Shown one piece after another: positions 35,323-44,229 of a stretch of 64,000 nt of DNA. The stretch is taken from positions 1 through 64,000 of the forward strand of contig JAZDEY010000048.1 in assembly GCA_043808325.1 (NCBI GenBank), given 5' to 3'. This DNA is from JAZDEY01 sp043808325 [NCBI: Candidatus Eiseniibacteriota bacterium]. Its GTDB lineage: Bacteria > Arandabacterota > Arandabacteria > Arandabacterales. Numbering within the stretch: the stretch's first letter is position 1; each line of letters begins with the position of its first letter. Below the pieces are notes generated by a model. The model ran no database searches, was not told where the DNA came from, and saw nothing but the letters and a program-made list of their open reading frames with translations. A program made the translations under genes and the position numbers.

Positions 35323-36690
35323 TCATTGCTTACGGCGCTTGGCCGGTCCGGTCGGCTCCTGCGGCTGGACTCCCAAATCCTCAGCAACGTAGCCGACGAT
35401 CTCTTCCATCATATTAAGTGAAGCCTTCTCGCGCGACTGAAGACTCTTGACGATGATCTTGGCGCGTATCCGCTTCGCGGGTGAGTCGGCGACGATAACG
35501 GGACCCCAGGCGGTCTTGAAAGCCTGAAGCCCCAGGTCGCGAAGGGCCTCAAAGAACCTGTCACGCCCGGCAAAGGAGAAAACCATCGACTCACTCCCCT
35601 TGACATACGCCGCAACTCCCTCGGCCGTCCTTGCAGTGTCGGGAATCTGGTCCCAGAAGATCTTTCGTAAGGCCTTGGCGTCGGCGACCGTCCTGTCGAT
35701 ATTGCTCACCAGTTCCTCAACCTCGATCGACTTGCCGTCCGAAACCCTGGGAATAAGGTAGGTAACCGCAGATGCTGCATATCCCCGGTCGTGGACCAGC
35801 TGCCCCAACTGAGAATCAAGCCGCCAGACGAAACCGAAGTTAAAGGCATCCTCTCCATTGCGACTGACAGTCAAGCCCACGGTCTCGATGTCCCGCGAGA
35901 CCAGGCGGTATGCGGGTAGCCCGTATATGGCTTGATGTGGGCCCGGCGAGCGCACATACTGCATTTCGCCCTCGGTGAGCCCATAGGTCAGCATCCCACC
36001 CTTGAGCATATCGATCCCTGTGGCAATTATTGATTTGTCCAAGCCCGTGTTTGCCTGCGGGCCTTCTCCGGTACCCCCAAGTATGAAGATGGGATTGATG
36101 GCCCAGCCCATCGGACTGGCCGTGGAGCCGCTCCATGCCGGAGGGATCGGGACCCGCGCATAGACGCTGTCCCGCAGGGCGCCTTGAAGATAGAAAACCC
36201 CGTCGCCAAAATCATAGCCCGTTATGAGGAAGAAACCGTGATAAGCGTCATTCTTAAGGAACGGGGCGATCATCGGACGGCCCCGGTCGATCTCGCGTTT
36301 GACTAGCTCTTTGACCTCCTCGATCGGCTTATCCAGCTCCCAATGGGCATCGGCGAAACCTGAGGCATTTGCGGCCATCTTGAGGACATCAAGGGGATAG
36401 AGGTCACGAAGAGGCTCGTAAGCCTCTGTGGTATCATAGACAAACTTGAAACCTGCGCCCGAGACCGCCACGAGCCGATCGTAGGTCGACCGCCGTCCAC
36501 TAAACTCGAGACACGTAGCCAGGGCATGCAGGGCCATCGAACCCGAGTCCAGATCAAGCGGAAAGGGTTTGACCCCGATTATTTGATTGGATCCGGTCGC
36601 CGGGCCGGCATCGGATCCGGACCCCGCAAGGACGCATGGCGCAAGAACCAGCAGCAGTATCGATATTCCCATGGGCCGAGACAATCCCAT
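35323..36690 (-). CDS. Secreted C39/BtrH-like protein of unknown function
   Basis: The 455-residue product starts after AAAGGAGGGA and has a signal peptide ending VLAGS. The region LATCLEFSGRRSTYDRLVAVSGAGFKFVYD (quoted as LATCLEFSGRRSTYDRL) resembles the Cys segment of BtrH-like/peptidase C39 folds, and YHGFFLITGYDFGDGVFYL carries the His. So a thiol peptidase or acyltransferase fold is plausible. The C-terminus is basic (PAKRRKQ). Substrate is unknown. Confidence 0.6.
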   Translation of the reverse strand: MGLSRPMGISILLLVLAPCVLAGSGSDAGPATGSNQIIGVKPFPLDLDSGSMALHALATCLEFSGRRSTYDRLVAVSGAGFKFVYDTTEAYEPLRDLYPLDVLKMAANASGFADAHWELDKPIEEVKELVKREIDRGRPMIAPFLKNDAYHGFFLITGYDFGDGVFYLQGALRDSVYARVPIPPAWSGSTASPMGWAINPIFILGGTGEGPQANTGLDKSIIATGIDMLKGGMLTYGLTEGEMQYVRSPGPHQAIYGLPAYRLVSRDIETVGLTVSRNGEDAFNFGFVWRLDSQLGQLVHDRGYAASAVTYLIPRVSDGKSIEVEELVSNIDRTVADAKALRKIFWDQIPDTARTAEGVAAYVKGSESMVFSFAGRDRFFEALRDLGLQAFKTAWGPVIVADSPAKRIRAKIIVKSLQSREKASLNMMEEIVGYVAEDLGVQPQEPTGPAKRRKQ

Positions 36691-36825
36691 TGGTCCCTCC
36701 TTTCAGTTCAGGTCAAGACGCGCCTGAGGGCGCACCCACATTCTAAAGAAAACCTTGACACCAATTCCACTACTAATATACTCACGGCTTAAGCACAGCA
36801 AAACCCTGCGAGAGGAGGTGAGATC

Positions 36826-37059
36826 ATGCCCGCGAAGAAGGCCAAGAAGAAAGCGAACCCTAAGAAGAAAGCCGAGAAGGTCGCGAAGAAGACCACCACG
36901 AAGAAGAAGGTCGTGAAGAAGGCCGCCGTTGTGAGGCCCTTGAAGCCGTCCGGGTCCCAGTATTCATGCGTACTCTGCGGAGTCGAAGTTGCAATGACCA
37001 GATCAGGACTCGGAATCAGCAGGCTTATGTGCTGCGGCCAGCCGATGACGCGCACGTAA
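36826..37059 (+). CDS. Desulforedoxin-like protein with Lys-rich N-terminus
   Basis: ATG 36826 has GAGGAGGTGAG upstream. The first 37 residues are mostly K and A (MPAKKAKKKANPKKKAEKVA...), resembling a histone H1-type tail. The last 35 hold YSCVLCG and LMCCGQPM, the CxxC...CC Fe-binding pattern of desulforedoxin. The combination suggests an iron protein that binds DNA or RNA or another acidic partner. No such architecture is known to me. Confidence 0.7.
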   Translation: MPAKKAKKKANPKKKAEKVAKKTTTKKKVVKKAAVVRPLKPSGSQYSCVLCGVEVAMTRSGLGISRLMCCGQPMTRT

Positions 37060-37150
37060 ACGGCGCCCCAAGACCCAATTGATGCTTGCCTGACCAAGAT
37101 GGGGGTTGTTTTTGCCTAAACTGAGGTGGTGTGAGAATACCGAGCGGTGG

Positions 37151-37771
37151 ATGAAGGAGATTGCCCGCTACAATACCCATTCGATGAACCTCACGAAGGG
37201 CGCGGCCTGCCTTATGGTCGTAGATATGCAGAACGAATTTCTCGACAAGGGTGGCGCCGTCTTCTTTCATTATGCCACCGAGATCGTTCCCAACATCAAG
37301 CGCATACTCCTGGCATCAAGGAAAGCCTCAATCCCGGCAGTGTTCACGGGGCACGTGCATGAAGACCCAAGCCGCGACGGAGGGCTTACAGCCCAATGGT
37401 GGCCGGAGATCAAGAGGGGAGAGTCCTTGATCAAGGGCACCAGAGGTGTTGAGGTATTCGACAAGGTCAGACCGCGCAAGGACGAGAAGATTGTCTGGAA
37501 ACACCGTTACAGCGCCTTCTACAATACGGATCTGGAGATCATCCTCAGAGGAATGCAGGTCAAGGACCTGATAATAACAGGCGTTCTCACCAACGTATGC
37601 TGCGAATCGACGGCACGCGACGCTTTCTTCCGGGACTTCCGGGTCTTCTTCGTCGCCGACGCTACGGCCACGACCGAGCCGGAGTTCCACATCGCCAGCC
37701 TGAAGAACCTTGCCTACGGGTTCGCCATGATACTTACCACCGAGGAGATGCTCAGACAAATCGGCAGGTAA
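37151..37771 (+). CDS. Isochorismatase-family cysteine hydrolase
   Basis: The catalytic triad is visible: Asp in LMVVDMQNEFLDKG, Lys in KIVWKHRYSAF, Cys in TGVLTNVCCESTARDA. The start is uncertain: ATG 37151 or ATG 37184, with no strong ribosome site at either. Such enzymes hydrolyse amides or enol ethers (nicotinamidase, ureidoacrylate). The exact substrate is unknown. Confidence 0.85.
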   Translation: MKEIARYNTHSMNLTKGAACLMVVDMQNEFLDKGGAVFFHYATEIVPNIKRILLASRKASIPAVFTGHVHEDPSRDGGLTAQWWPEIKRGESLIKGTRGVEVFDKVRPRKDEKIVWKHRYSAFYNTDLEIILRGMQVKDLIITGVLTNVCCESTARDAFFRDFRVFFVADATATTEPEFHIASLKNLAYGFAMILTTEEMLRQIGR

Positions 37772-37813
37772 GCGCCGCTCTACCCTCGTGATCGCATCAG
37801 GATGGGGTCGATC

Positions 37814-37927
37814 TTACCGCTTCGTCCCGCGTTTGGTCTGCTTCGATGCTTTCTTCTTGAGCCGCGTGACCCCGCTGGTGCCTCTCCAGATCTTGCCTCT
37901 TTTCGAGCGTCTGTCACCTTTTCCCAT
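37814..37927 (-). CDS. 30S ribosomal protein bTHX
   Basis: A 37-residue basic protein, MGKGDRRSKRGKIWRGTSGV followed by a Lys/Arg-rich end, matching bacterial ribosomal protein THX (MGKGDxKxxRGKIxRGxxG). It is too short for usual gene calling. A strong ribosome site (GGAGG) lies inside the last codons of the hydrogenase-like gene and the two overlap by 14 bp. In Thermus it sits in the 30S head. Finding it at the end of a redox operon is unusual. Confidence 0.88.
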   Translation of the reverse strand: MGKGDRRSKRGKIWRGTSGVTRLKKKASKQTKRGTKR

Positions 37928-39185
37928 TACTTATACCTCCGATCCAAATGCAGTCCTCAATCGTCGCCAGCCCGCGGACGATGTCGTCGGCCAGGGCCTC
38001 ACATGTCGGCGCGCCACAGCAGCCGCAGTCGATTTTTGGAAGGGCGCCGGTGATCGCTTCCTTCTTCTTTTTCTTATCGATCGCCACCGCGCGATCCGGA
38101 TCAAGCGGCCTCAGGGGCCGCGGCGCCAGATGTTGCTCAAGATCATAGTACCCGCTTCGGTATTTTGCAACAACTTCGTCCCGGCGTACGGAGGATCGTG
38201 ATGCGTACTTCGCCAGATGGTTCATGATGTTGCTCCGCCCGACGTACATGTTCTCCACTACCAGCGGGCCGCCGATACAGCCTCCCATGCAGGCCGACAC
38301 TTCGACATGATCGACGTCCCGCAGCTTCGAGTTCTCGATGTCGTCGAGGACCTTGACCACGTCGGTCAGGCCCGACACCGCTATCGATCGCTGTTCCCCG
38401 AGCAGGCGCGTCATCTCGCCGAGCATTTCCCAGCCCGCCGAGAAGGTGAAACGCCGCAAGATATCCGCATCCATTTCCTGATCCTTGACGTCCTTTAGCG
38501 CCGCGAGCAGCGGACCGTAAACGTCCCTCATCGATACGGCGCCATCCAGACACGATCTTGATTTCTCGGCCGGCTGCTTGATCGAAACCATCTTGGCCGG
38601 ACACGGAGTGATGTAGATCACGCCAATATCCTTGGGATCGACCCCGGTCTCCCGGGAGAGATCTTCCTTGAATTCCTTCGCTGCTATCTCCCGTGGTATG
38701 TCGATCGGCAGGACCAGCTCGGTGAGGTCGGGATACTTCACCTGGATCAGCCTCACCACGGTGGGGCAGAACGACGAGATAAGCGGCAATCTTCCCTTAT
38801 ATGAAGACATGAACTCGTCCGTCACGATTGCCACTTCTTCGCACGCCCTGGAGACGTCGCACACGTAATCGAAACCGATCCGCTTGATCGCCTGGACAAC
38901 GCGGCGGGGGTCCACGTCTGGCCGGAACTGGGAATAGAGCACCGGCGATGGGAGCGCCACCTTGTACCTGAAATCCAGGGATAGCGTGAAGGGATCGGTG
39001 ACCGGCTCGATCGCGCCCCGGGGACACGCCTGGATGCACTCGCCGCAATCGACGCACAGCTCCTCGTTGATCACTGCCTTTCCGGCGCGAACCCGGATTG
39101 CCTGAGTGGGGCAGACCCGCATGCACTTTCTTCTGCCGTCGCATTTCTCGCTCACGACTCTTATGGGGTGGTAGTACTTTGCCAT
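37914..39185 (-). CDS. Group-D-like [FeFe]-hydrogenase homologue (HsfB-type sensory)
   Basis: The N-terminus has two [4Fe-4S] motifs (CDGRRKCMRVCP, CVDCGECIQACP). The H-cluster domain follows with L1 SSFCPTV (Phe where TSCCP has the proton-transfer Cys), L2 TPCPAK, and L3 VEVSACMGGCIGG (CxxxC). The C-terminus has an extra Fe-S motif CGCCGAPTCEALADDIV. The four cluster cysteines remain, but loss of the first L1 Cys and other changes fit a sensory hydrogenase rather than a fast H2 enzyme. It lies with a HATPase and a DRTGG protein, as in known HsfB/HydS loci. Confidence 0.82.
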   Translation of the reverse strand: MAKYYHPIRVVSEKCDGRRKCMRVCPTQAIRVRAGKAVINEELCVDCGECIQACPRGAIEPVTDPFTLSLDFRYKVALPSPVLYSQFRPDVDPRRVVQAIKRIGFDYVCDVSRACEEVAIVTDEFMSSYKGRLPLISSFCPTVVRLIQVKYPDLTELVLPIDIPREIAAKEFKEDLSRETGVDPKDIGVIYITPCPAKMVSIKQPAEKSRSCLDGAVSMRDVYGPLLAALKDVKDQEMDADILRRFTFSAGWEMLGEMTRLLGEQRSIAVSGLTDVVKVLDDIENSKLRDVDHVEVSACMGGCIGGPLVVENMYVGRSNIMNHLAKYASRSSVRRDEVVAKYRSGYYDLEQHLAPRPLRPLDPDRAVAIDKKKKKEAITGALPKIDCGCCGAPTCEALADDIVRGLATIEDCIWIGGISNGKR

Positions 39186-39191
39186 GGCCGC

Positions 39192-39623
39192 CTATTCCGG
39201 GAATATGGTTATGTCGAGCTTGGTGCCCTTGCCCAATTCCGACGTTATCTCGAATACGTCCGAGTTCTTCTTTATGTTGGGCAGGCCCATCCCGGCGCCA
39301 AAACCCATCTCTCTCATCTGGTGAGTCGCAGTCGAGTAGCCCTCCTGCATCGCGAGCTCGATGTCCGGTATGCCACGTCCCTCATCCTCGAAGCTTATGT
39401 GGATCTTGTTAGGCGTGGCCGAAAGGCGCACCACCGCCCTGTCCGCATACATCACCACGTTCATCTCCGCCTCGTACGAGGCTATCGCCGCTCGCCGAAT
39501 TATGGGCGGTTCGAATCCGATCTCCTTGAGAATCGATTTTATCTGCGTGGATACCGTTCCGGCGTTGGAGAAATCCCTGCCAGAGATCGCGAATTCCTGA
39601 TGGAAGAGAATATCTTCGTTCAT
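39192..39623 (-). CDS. HATPase-domain protein (RsbW/anti-sigma-like)
   Basis: ATG 39623 overlaps the previous stop by four bases. The ~143-residue protein has the ATP lid of GHKL ATPases: ASYEAEMNVVMYAD (N box), EDEGRGIPDIE (G1), GFGAGMGLPNI (G2), and GTKLDI. It may phosphorylate a partner or bind ATP. It is encoded between the DRTGG protein and the HsfB-type hydrogenase, as in other group-D loci. Confidence 0.82.
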   Translation of the reverse strand: MNEDILFHQEFAISGRDFSNAGTVSTQIKSILKEIGFEPPIIRRAAIASYEAEMNVVMYADRAVVRLSATPNKIHISFEDEGRGIPDIELAMQEGYSTATHQMREMGFGAGMGLPNIKKNSDVFEITSELGKGTKLDITIFPE

Positions 39624-39979
39624 GGTTGGACCAGATCGTTCTCCGACCTCAAGCCCTTTTCGAAAAGGCGCCCGCACGCCGTGAACATGGAGAGCGGGCT
39701 CGTCAGTAGCGGTATGCCCTTCTGCTCTGCAAGCTTTATGGCATCCCGGCCGGGTTTCTTACCCCGAACGTATATTATGGCCTTCACTTCGGCCACGTGC
39801 GCCGTTACGACCGACTGAACGTTGGTGAGCCCCGTCAGGAGCACCGAACCGGGAGTCGTGAACGCCAGAACGTCGCTCATCAGGTCGGCCGCAAAGATCT
39901 CGTCAATGTCGTGATCCAGATGTTCCTTGCCCGCAACCACCTTGCCGTCGACGATCTTCATTATCTCCTGAAGCTGCAA
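39620..39979 (-). CDS. DRTGG-domain protein
   Basis: A 119-residue protein starting at TTG 39979 behind AAGGGGGGG. It has the DRTGG-type pattern: IFAADLMSDVLAFTTPGSVLLTG, the VVTAHVAEVKAIIYVRGK strand, and a CGRLFEKG end. It is a paralogue of the protein at 55069-55407. DRTGG domains are linked with sensing or allostery (as in Pta and CBS proteins) and occur in [FeFe]-hydrogenase loci. The role is not established. Confidence 0.8.
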   Translation of the reverse strand: MQLQEIMKIVDGKVVAGKEHLDHDIDEIFAADLMSDVLAFTTPGSVLLTGLTNVQSVVTAHVAEVKAIIYVRGKKPGRDAIKLAEQKGIPLLTSPLSMFTACGRLFEKGLRSENDLVQP

Positions 39980-40048
39980 TTCTGCCCCCCCTTACCTTCC
40001 GACCGTCTATCCGCGGCCCAGAGCGCGGGCCGCCCATTCATCAATCAT

Positions 40049-42451
40049 CTATCGTTCAAGATACCGGCATGCGGACCCGGCCGCGGCGATGCCGTCAAGG
40101 AAGGCTTCCTCGGCCGTGACCGGCGTTCGCGCGAATCCGCAAGCAAAGACCCCGTCAAGCGGAGTCGCAAAAGGATCGGTGTGAGGCTTGCGCATCTCAA
40201 AGAATCCGAGCCGGTCAAGCGGCACTCCGATCTTGCCGGCCAGGTCGCTCGCGGCCGCGCTTCGACCGTGCGCCAGCGAAAGCACCAGCAGGTCGCCTTC
40301 GAGATCGAGGCTCGTGCCGCTCACGAGATCCAAAGCAACTCGGACCGGGCCGCCGGTCCCCGCTATGCTCCCAGGGCCCCGGGGTCCTATCGTGGGCGGC
40401 CCGGCAATCTCAAGGAAACGCACACCCCGCTCAATCGCCTCAGTATAGAGCTCTTCGTCGGCGCCATACACCCTTATCCCTCTGTGCAAGATCGTGACCT
40501 CCGCCTCGGGGCGCACCTGCTTTACAGCCAGCGCATTCGTAAGAGCCTGCCTGCAACAGAACCGGCTGCAATAGGGATGTTCGGCATCCCGGGCACCCAC
40601 GCACTGGAGCATCACAACCTTGCCCCAGGGCGCCTCGCCTCGGGCCAGTCTAGCCCTTAAGGCATCCTGCGATATGATCGATTTGGCCTCGCTGGGCTCA
40701 AGATCGGCCGATTGGTACGCCTCCGAACCGGTCGCAACTATCAGGGCTCCCGCTTCGATCGCCTCATCACCCGCCGGAGTCGATACCCGCAGCCGGATCG
40801 CACCCGATAGCCTCTCGACGGAGGCAAGCTCGGCCGACTTCAGTATCCTCGCATCAGGACTTGCCTCGACCGCCTTCACAAAGTCCTCGATTACCTTAAG
40901 CTCAGCAGGCTCGGCGCCAGCCGGCGCTCGGACGAAGTTCGCACCTACAGTGTCGGACTTCTCAATTACCACGACCTTGACCCCTCGCCGCCCAAGCTCG
41001 CCGGCCGCGGCAAGCCCGGAAACCCCACCACCAAGAATGGCAACCACGCGCGGAGTGGCGGCATCCCCCGCCGATTCCAACGGTGCCGTCGATCCCGCAA
41101 CCGGCCTCGATTCGCTCAACCCATCGATGGCTGACCTCAACCTGGTCTTTATGTCCTCTATGTCGTCGGCAAGATCGCGCTGCCCGAGAATCACCACTCG
41201 GCCGGGGGGCAGACCGAGGATGCTTGCAAAAAGCCCTTCATGACTGCCGCTGTGGCAACCAAGCACGACCAGCCCTGCGGTCCCATTGAGTCTGCGCGCG
41301 AGCTCGTCCCGTCCACCCTTGTAACACAGGAAGGGATAAACGCCACCGATGTCGAAACCCTTGGCCTTGAGCTTGGCCACAAGCGATCCATCGCTGCCGG
41401 CCAGTTGGAGTCCATATTCGCAAGCGTATATAAGAGGATTGGCTCCGACGGCCCTCGTGCCGGATCTTGCGATCCCGCCCGCAGCGGAGAGTGCCTTTGA
41501 TGCTCCGGCAATTGCCTCGATTATGCTCTGGGCGCCCGTTTCGGGCCCGTGAATCGGGCCTGCGAAGGTGACACCCTCTTTACCGGCGATAAGGTTGGCC
41601 ATGGAGGGATCGACGAACCCGAACTTGTTGACCGCGACCCCACCCACCCGTGCGAACCGCCTGAAGTCCCGTGTGGCCTGCAGGCCCACCGCCAGCACCA
41701 CCAGGTCAAACGTATCCTCGGCTTCCTGCCCGTCCTTAAGATATCGGACCGCAACGGCCCCCGTCTTGGGATCCTCTTTGACCTCGGAGACGGCTACCTC
41801 GATGAAATCAATCCAGGCCTGGCCAAGGAGCCTTCGGAGCCCCAATTCGCCGGTCTTGCCGACAGGTCTCAAGCCCCTGTGAAAGACGCGGACCTCAACG
41901 TCCCCAATGGTTTCCTTCGCGCGCTCCGCCTGCAAGAGAGTTCTCGAACAGCACTCAGTCGAGCAGTAGTTGGCGCCTATCGCCTCCTCCCTCGATCCCA
42001 CGCACTGAATGAACGCGATCTTCCTCGGGATCTCCCCGTCAAACGGGCGCACGATCAGGCCGCCAAAAGGACCGGTGGGGCTGGTCAGGCGTTCAAGCTC
42101 GAGACTGGTGATTACATTGGCGGCCTCGCCGTAACTGAGCTCTCGCTTGCGGCCCGCGCTGAAGATCTCGCCATCTGAAGTGAAGATGACGGCATCGGCT
42201 TCGATTGTGACACTGCTTTCCTGCTCATCGTAGACGATTGCGCAGGCGTCGCACTCGGCAAGACACAGGCCGCAGCCGATGCAGCGCCGGCAGCTCAGGC
42301 ACCGCGCGGCCTCAGCCCTCGCCAGTTCCTCCGTGTACCCAAGTTCCACCTCGGCGAAATTGAGCTTGCGCTCCTCAAGCGGCAGCTCCGGCATTTTAGC
42401 CCGCTTGGCCGGTATGTCCGAGAACTCGGTGATGAATTTGGGCTTTTTCAT
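40049..42451 (-). CDS. Double HdrA-like flavoprotein
   Basis: An 800-residue protein with an N-terminal Cys segment (CLSCRRCIGCGLCLAECDAC) like the GltD/HdrA ferredoxin, then two HdrA-like halves. Each has an IxFIQCVGSR/VMLQCVGARD strand and a Cys cluster (YCSTECCSRT; YCSRFCCRQA). The second half has its own FAD-binding VAILGGGVSGLAAAGELG. It overlaps the previous stop by four bases. It probably relays electrons among flavin and Fe-S centres. The tandem-HdrA layout is unusual. Confidence 0.75.
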   Translation of the reverse strand: MKKPKFITEFSDIPAKRAKMPELPLEERKLNFAEVELGYTEELARAEAARCLSCRRCIGCGLCLAECDACAIVYDEQESSVTIEADAVIFTSDGEIFSAGRKRELSYGEAANVITSLELERLTSPTGPFGGLIVRPFDGEIPRKIAFIQCVGSREEAIGANYCSTECCSRTLLQAERAKETIGDVEVRVFHRGLRPVGKTGELGLRRLLGQAWIDFIEVAVSEVKEDPKTGAVAVRYLKDGQEAEDTFDLVVLAVGLQATRDFRRFARVGGVAVNKFGFVDPSMANLIAGKEGVTFAGPIHGPETGAQSIIEAIAGASKALSAAGGIARSGTRAVGANPLIYACEYGLQLAGSDGSLVAKLKAKGFDIGGVYPFLCYKGGRDELARRLNGTAGLVVLGCHSGSHEGLFASILGLPPGRVVILGQRDLADDIEDIKTRLRSAIDGLSESRPVAGSTAPLESAGDAATPRVVAILGGGVSGLAAAGELGRRGVKVVVIEKSDTVGANFVRAPAGAEPAELKVIEDFVKAVEASPDARILKSAELASVERLSGAIRLRVSTPAGDEAIEAGALIVATGSEAYQSADLEPSEAKSIISQDALRARLARGEAPWGKVVMLQCVGARDAEHPYCSRFCCRQALTNALAVKQVRPEAEVTILHRGIRVYGADEELYTEAIERGVRFLEIAGPPTIGPRGPGSIAGTGGPVRVALDLVSGTSLDLEGDLLVLSLAHGRSAAASDLAGKIGVPLDRLGFFEMRKPHTDPFATPLDGVFACGFARTPVTAEEAFLDGIAAAGSACRYLER

Positions 42452-44205
42452 ACCCTGCTCAGGTGTTCCTTGTCGGATACACTATCTTGAGAAGTCTCTG
42501 TCAGATACTTCCTGATCGAATCCGCCGCGATATGACCTGCCCTTATGGCCTCGATCACCGTGCCAGGCCCGGTAACGTCGTCGCCGCCCGCGAAAATACC
42601 GGGCCGATTCGTGGCCATCGTCCTCTCATCGACGACAAAGGAATTCCATCTGGATATTTCAAACCCATGGCCCTGGTTGAGGAAGGAAAGATCGGGTTCC
42701 TGACTTATGGCCGGGATCACCAGATCGGCCTCGACCTCGAACTCCGATCCCTCGACCGGCACGGGGCTTCGCCTCCCGCTGGCATCCAGCTTGCCGAGCT
42801 TCATCCTGGTGCAAACCATGCCCTCGACCTTGCCGTTCTTGCCCGTGATCCTCACCGGGGCGGCCAGGTAGTCGATCTTCACGCCTTCCCGCTCGGCCTC
42901 ATCGACTTCCCAGGGATTGGCAGGCATCTCGCGCCTCGAACGCCGGTAAAGGATAGTCACTTCTTCACAGCCCACCCTCAGGGCGGTGCGCGCCGAGTCG
43001 ATGGCCGAGTTGCCGCCACCAATCACCACCACCTTGTTGCCGGGCTTGGTCTTATCCCCAAGGTTGACCCTTCTGAGGAACTCGATGCAATCGACGAAAC
43101 CTGCGTAGTCGTCCTCGCCGGGGATCTTGAGTTTGAGCCCCTTGTGGGCGCCGACCCCGATGAACACCGCCTTGAAGCCCTGCTTGATAAGATCGTCTAC
43201 CGTAAGATCCTTTGAGATCGGCGTGTTGTACCTTATCTCGACACCCAGTTCTTCGATGAAGGCAACATCGTTGCGCAGCACGTCGCGCGGCAACCTGTAT
43301 TCGGGGATGCAGAGATAGAGCATGCCACCGGGCACCGGTGAGGCCTCAAAGATGGTCGGCCTGTAACCCTCGAGGGCAAGATCGTGGGCGACCGTGAGCC
43401 CGGCGGGGCCCGCGCCCACAACGGCAACTCTTATCTTCTTGTCCTTCTCTCGCGGCTTGGGCGGCGGGAGTTTGCCCTCTTTGCGCAGCGCGGTCTCGAA
43501 GGTCGCCGCAAACCGCTTCAAGGCGTCGATCGCGATCGGTTCATCCTGACGCCCACGGTTGCAGGCGGTCTCACAAGGATGATTGCACACCCTGCCGCAC
43601 ACCGCCGGCAAGGGGTTGTCTTCCCTGATGACCTTTATGGCTTCCTCGTACTCGCCGCCGGCAAGGAGCGCAACGTACCGACGGATGTCTATGTGGACCG
43701 GGCATCGCTCCTGGCATGCGGGTGTTTCCTTCTCGATGTTGTAGCGCCCGCCGAAGGCGCGCGGCCCCTCAAAGTCTATCGCGGTCCGGAGCATCAAGCC
43801 CTCGTTGTAGGCGTCGTAGGGTTTTATGGGGCAAACCAGCAGGCACGCTCCGCAGGCGTTGCACTTCTCGCTGACCCGCGCCGGAGCGCACTTGAGCCTG
43901 ACCTTGACCCTGGCTTCTTTCTTGGAGACGCTCTCGACGCTTGAATTGGTAAGGACTCTGATGTTGGGATGGCGGAGCACGCCGCCCACGAGCATCGATG
44001 AAAGGCAGATCGCAGGAAAGCCCTCGGGCGTAACCCTGTCCTGCTTGAGGAGGAGCCCTCCCAGGAAGGGGGATTCCTCAACCAGATAGACCTGGGCGCC
44101 CGCATCGGCGGCCTCGAGCGCAGCCTTGAGGCCCGCGATCCCACCACCCACGACCACTACGTCTCGTGTGCCGCGCTTCCCGCGCACTGCAGTCTGGTCA
44201 CTCAT
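42448..44205 (-). CDS. HdrA-N / GltD-like fused oxidoreductase
   Basis: The N-terminus is an HdrA-type FAD domain ([18 protein letters not shown]), in which the motif holding CSxC/U in HdrA reads FPAICLSSMLVGG, so the second position is lost. A [4Fe-4S] motif CNACGACLLVCP follows. The remainder is GltD-like: CQERCPVHIDIRRY, CGRVCNHPCETACNRG, the FAD loop VAVVGAGPAGLTVAHDLA and the NAD(P)H loop VVVIGGGNSAIDSARTA. It is thus likely an NAD(P)H-linked module feeding the Hdr system. Confidence 0.8.
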   Translation of the reverse strand: MSDQTAVRGKRGTRDVVVVGGGIAGLKAALEAADAGAQVYLVEESPFLGGLLLKQDRVTPEGFPAICLSSMLVGGVLRHPNIRVLTNSSVESVSKKEARVKVRLKCAPARVSEKCNACGACLLVCPIKPYDAYNEGLMLRTAIDFEGPRAFGGRYNIEKETPACQERCPVHIDIRRYVALLAGGEYEEAIKVIREDNPLPAVCGRVCNHPCETACNRGRQDEPIAIDALKRFAATFETALRKEGKLPPPKPREKDKKIRVAVVGAGPAGLTVAHDLALEGYRPTIFEASPVPGGMLYLCIPEYRLPRDVLRNDVAFIEELGVEIRYNTPISKDLTVDDLIKQGFKAVFIGVGAHKGLKLKIPGEDDYAGFVDCIEFLRRVNLGDKTKPGNKVVVIGGGNSAIDSARTALRVGCEEVTILYRRSRREMPANPWEVDEAEREGVKIDYLAAPVRITGKNGKVEGMVCTRMKLGKLDASGRRSPVPVEGSEFEVEADLVIPAISQEPDLSFLNQGHGFEISRWNSFVVDERTMATNRPGIFAGGDDVTGPGTVIEAIRAGHIAADSIRKYLTETSQDSVSDKEHLSRV

Positions 44206-44229
44206 TTCCGGTCCATTCCGGTCGACCCA

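Noticed and set aside
39500-39520. GGTTCGAATCC, resembling a tRNA T-arm
   Set aside because: It lies in the HATPase coding sequence and no acceptor or anticodon arm surrounds it.
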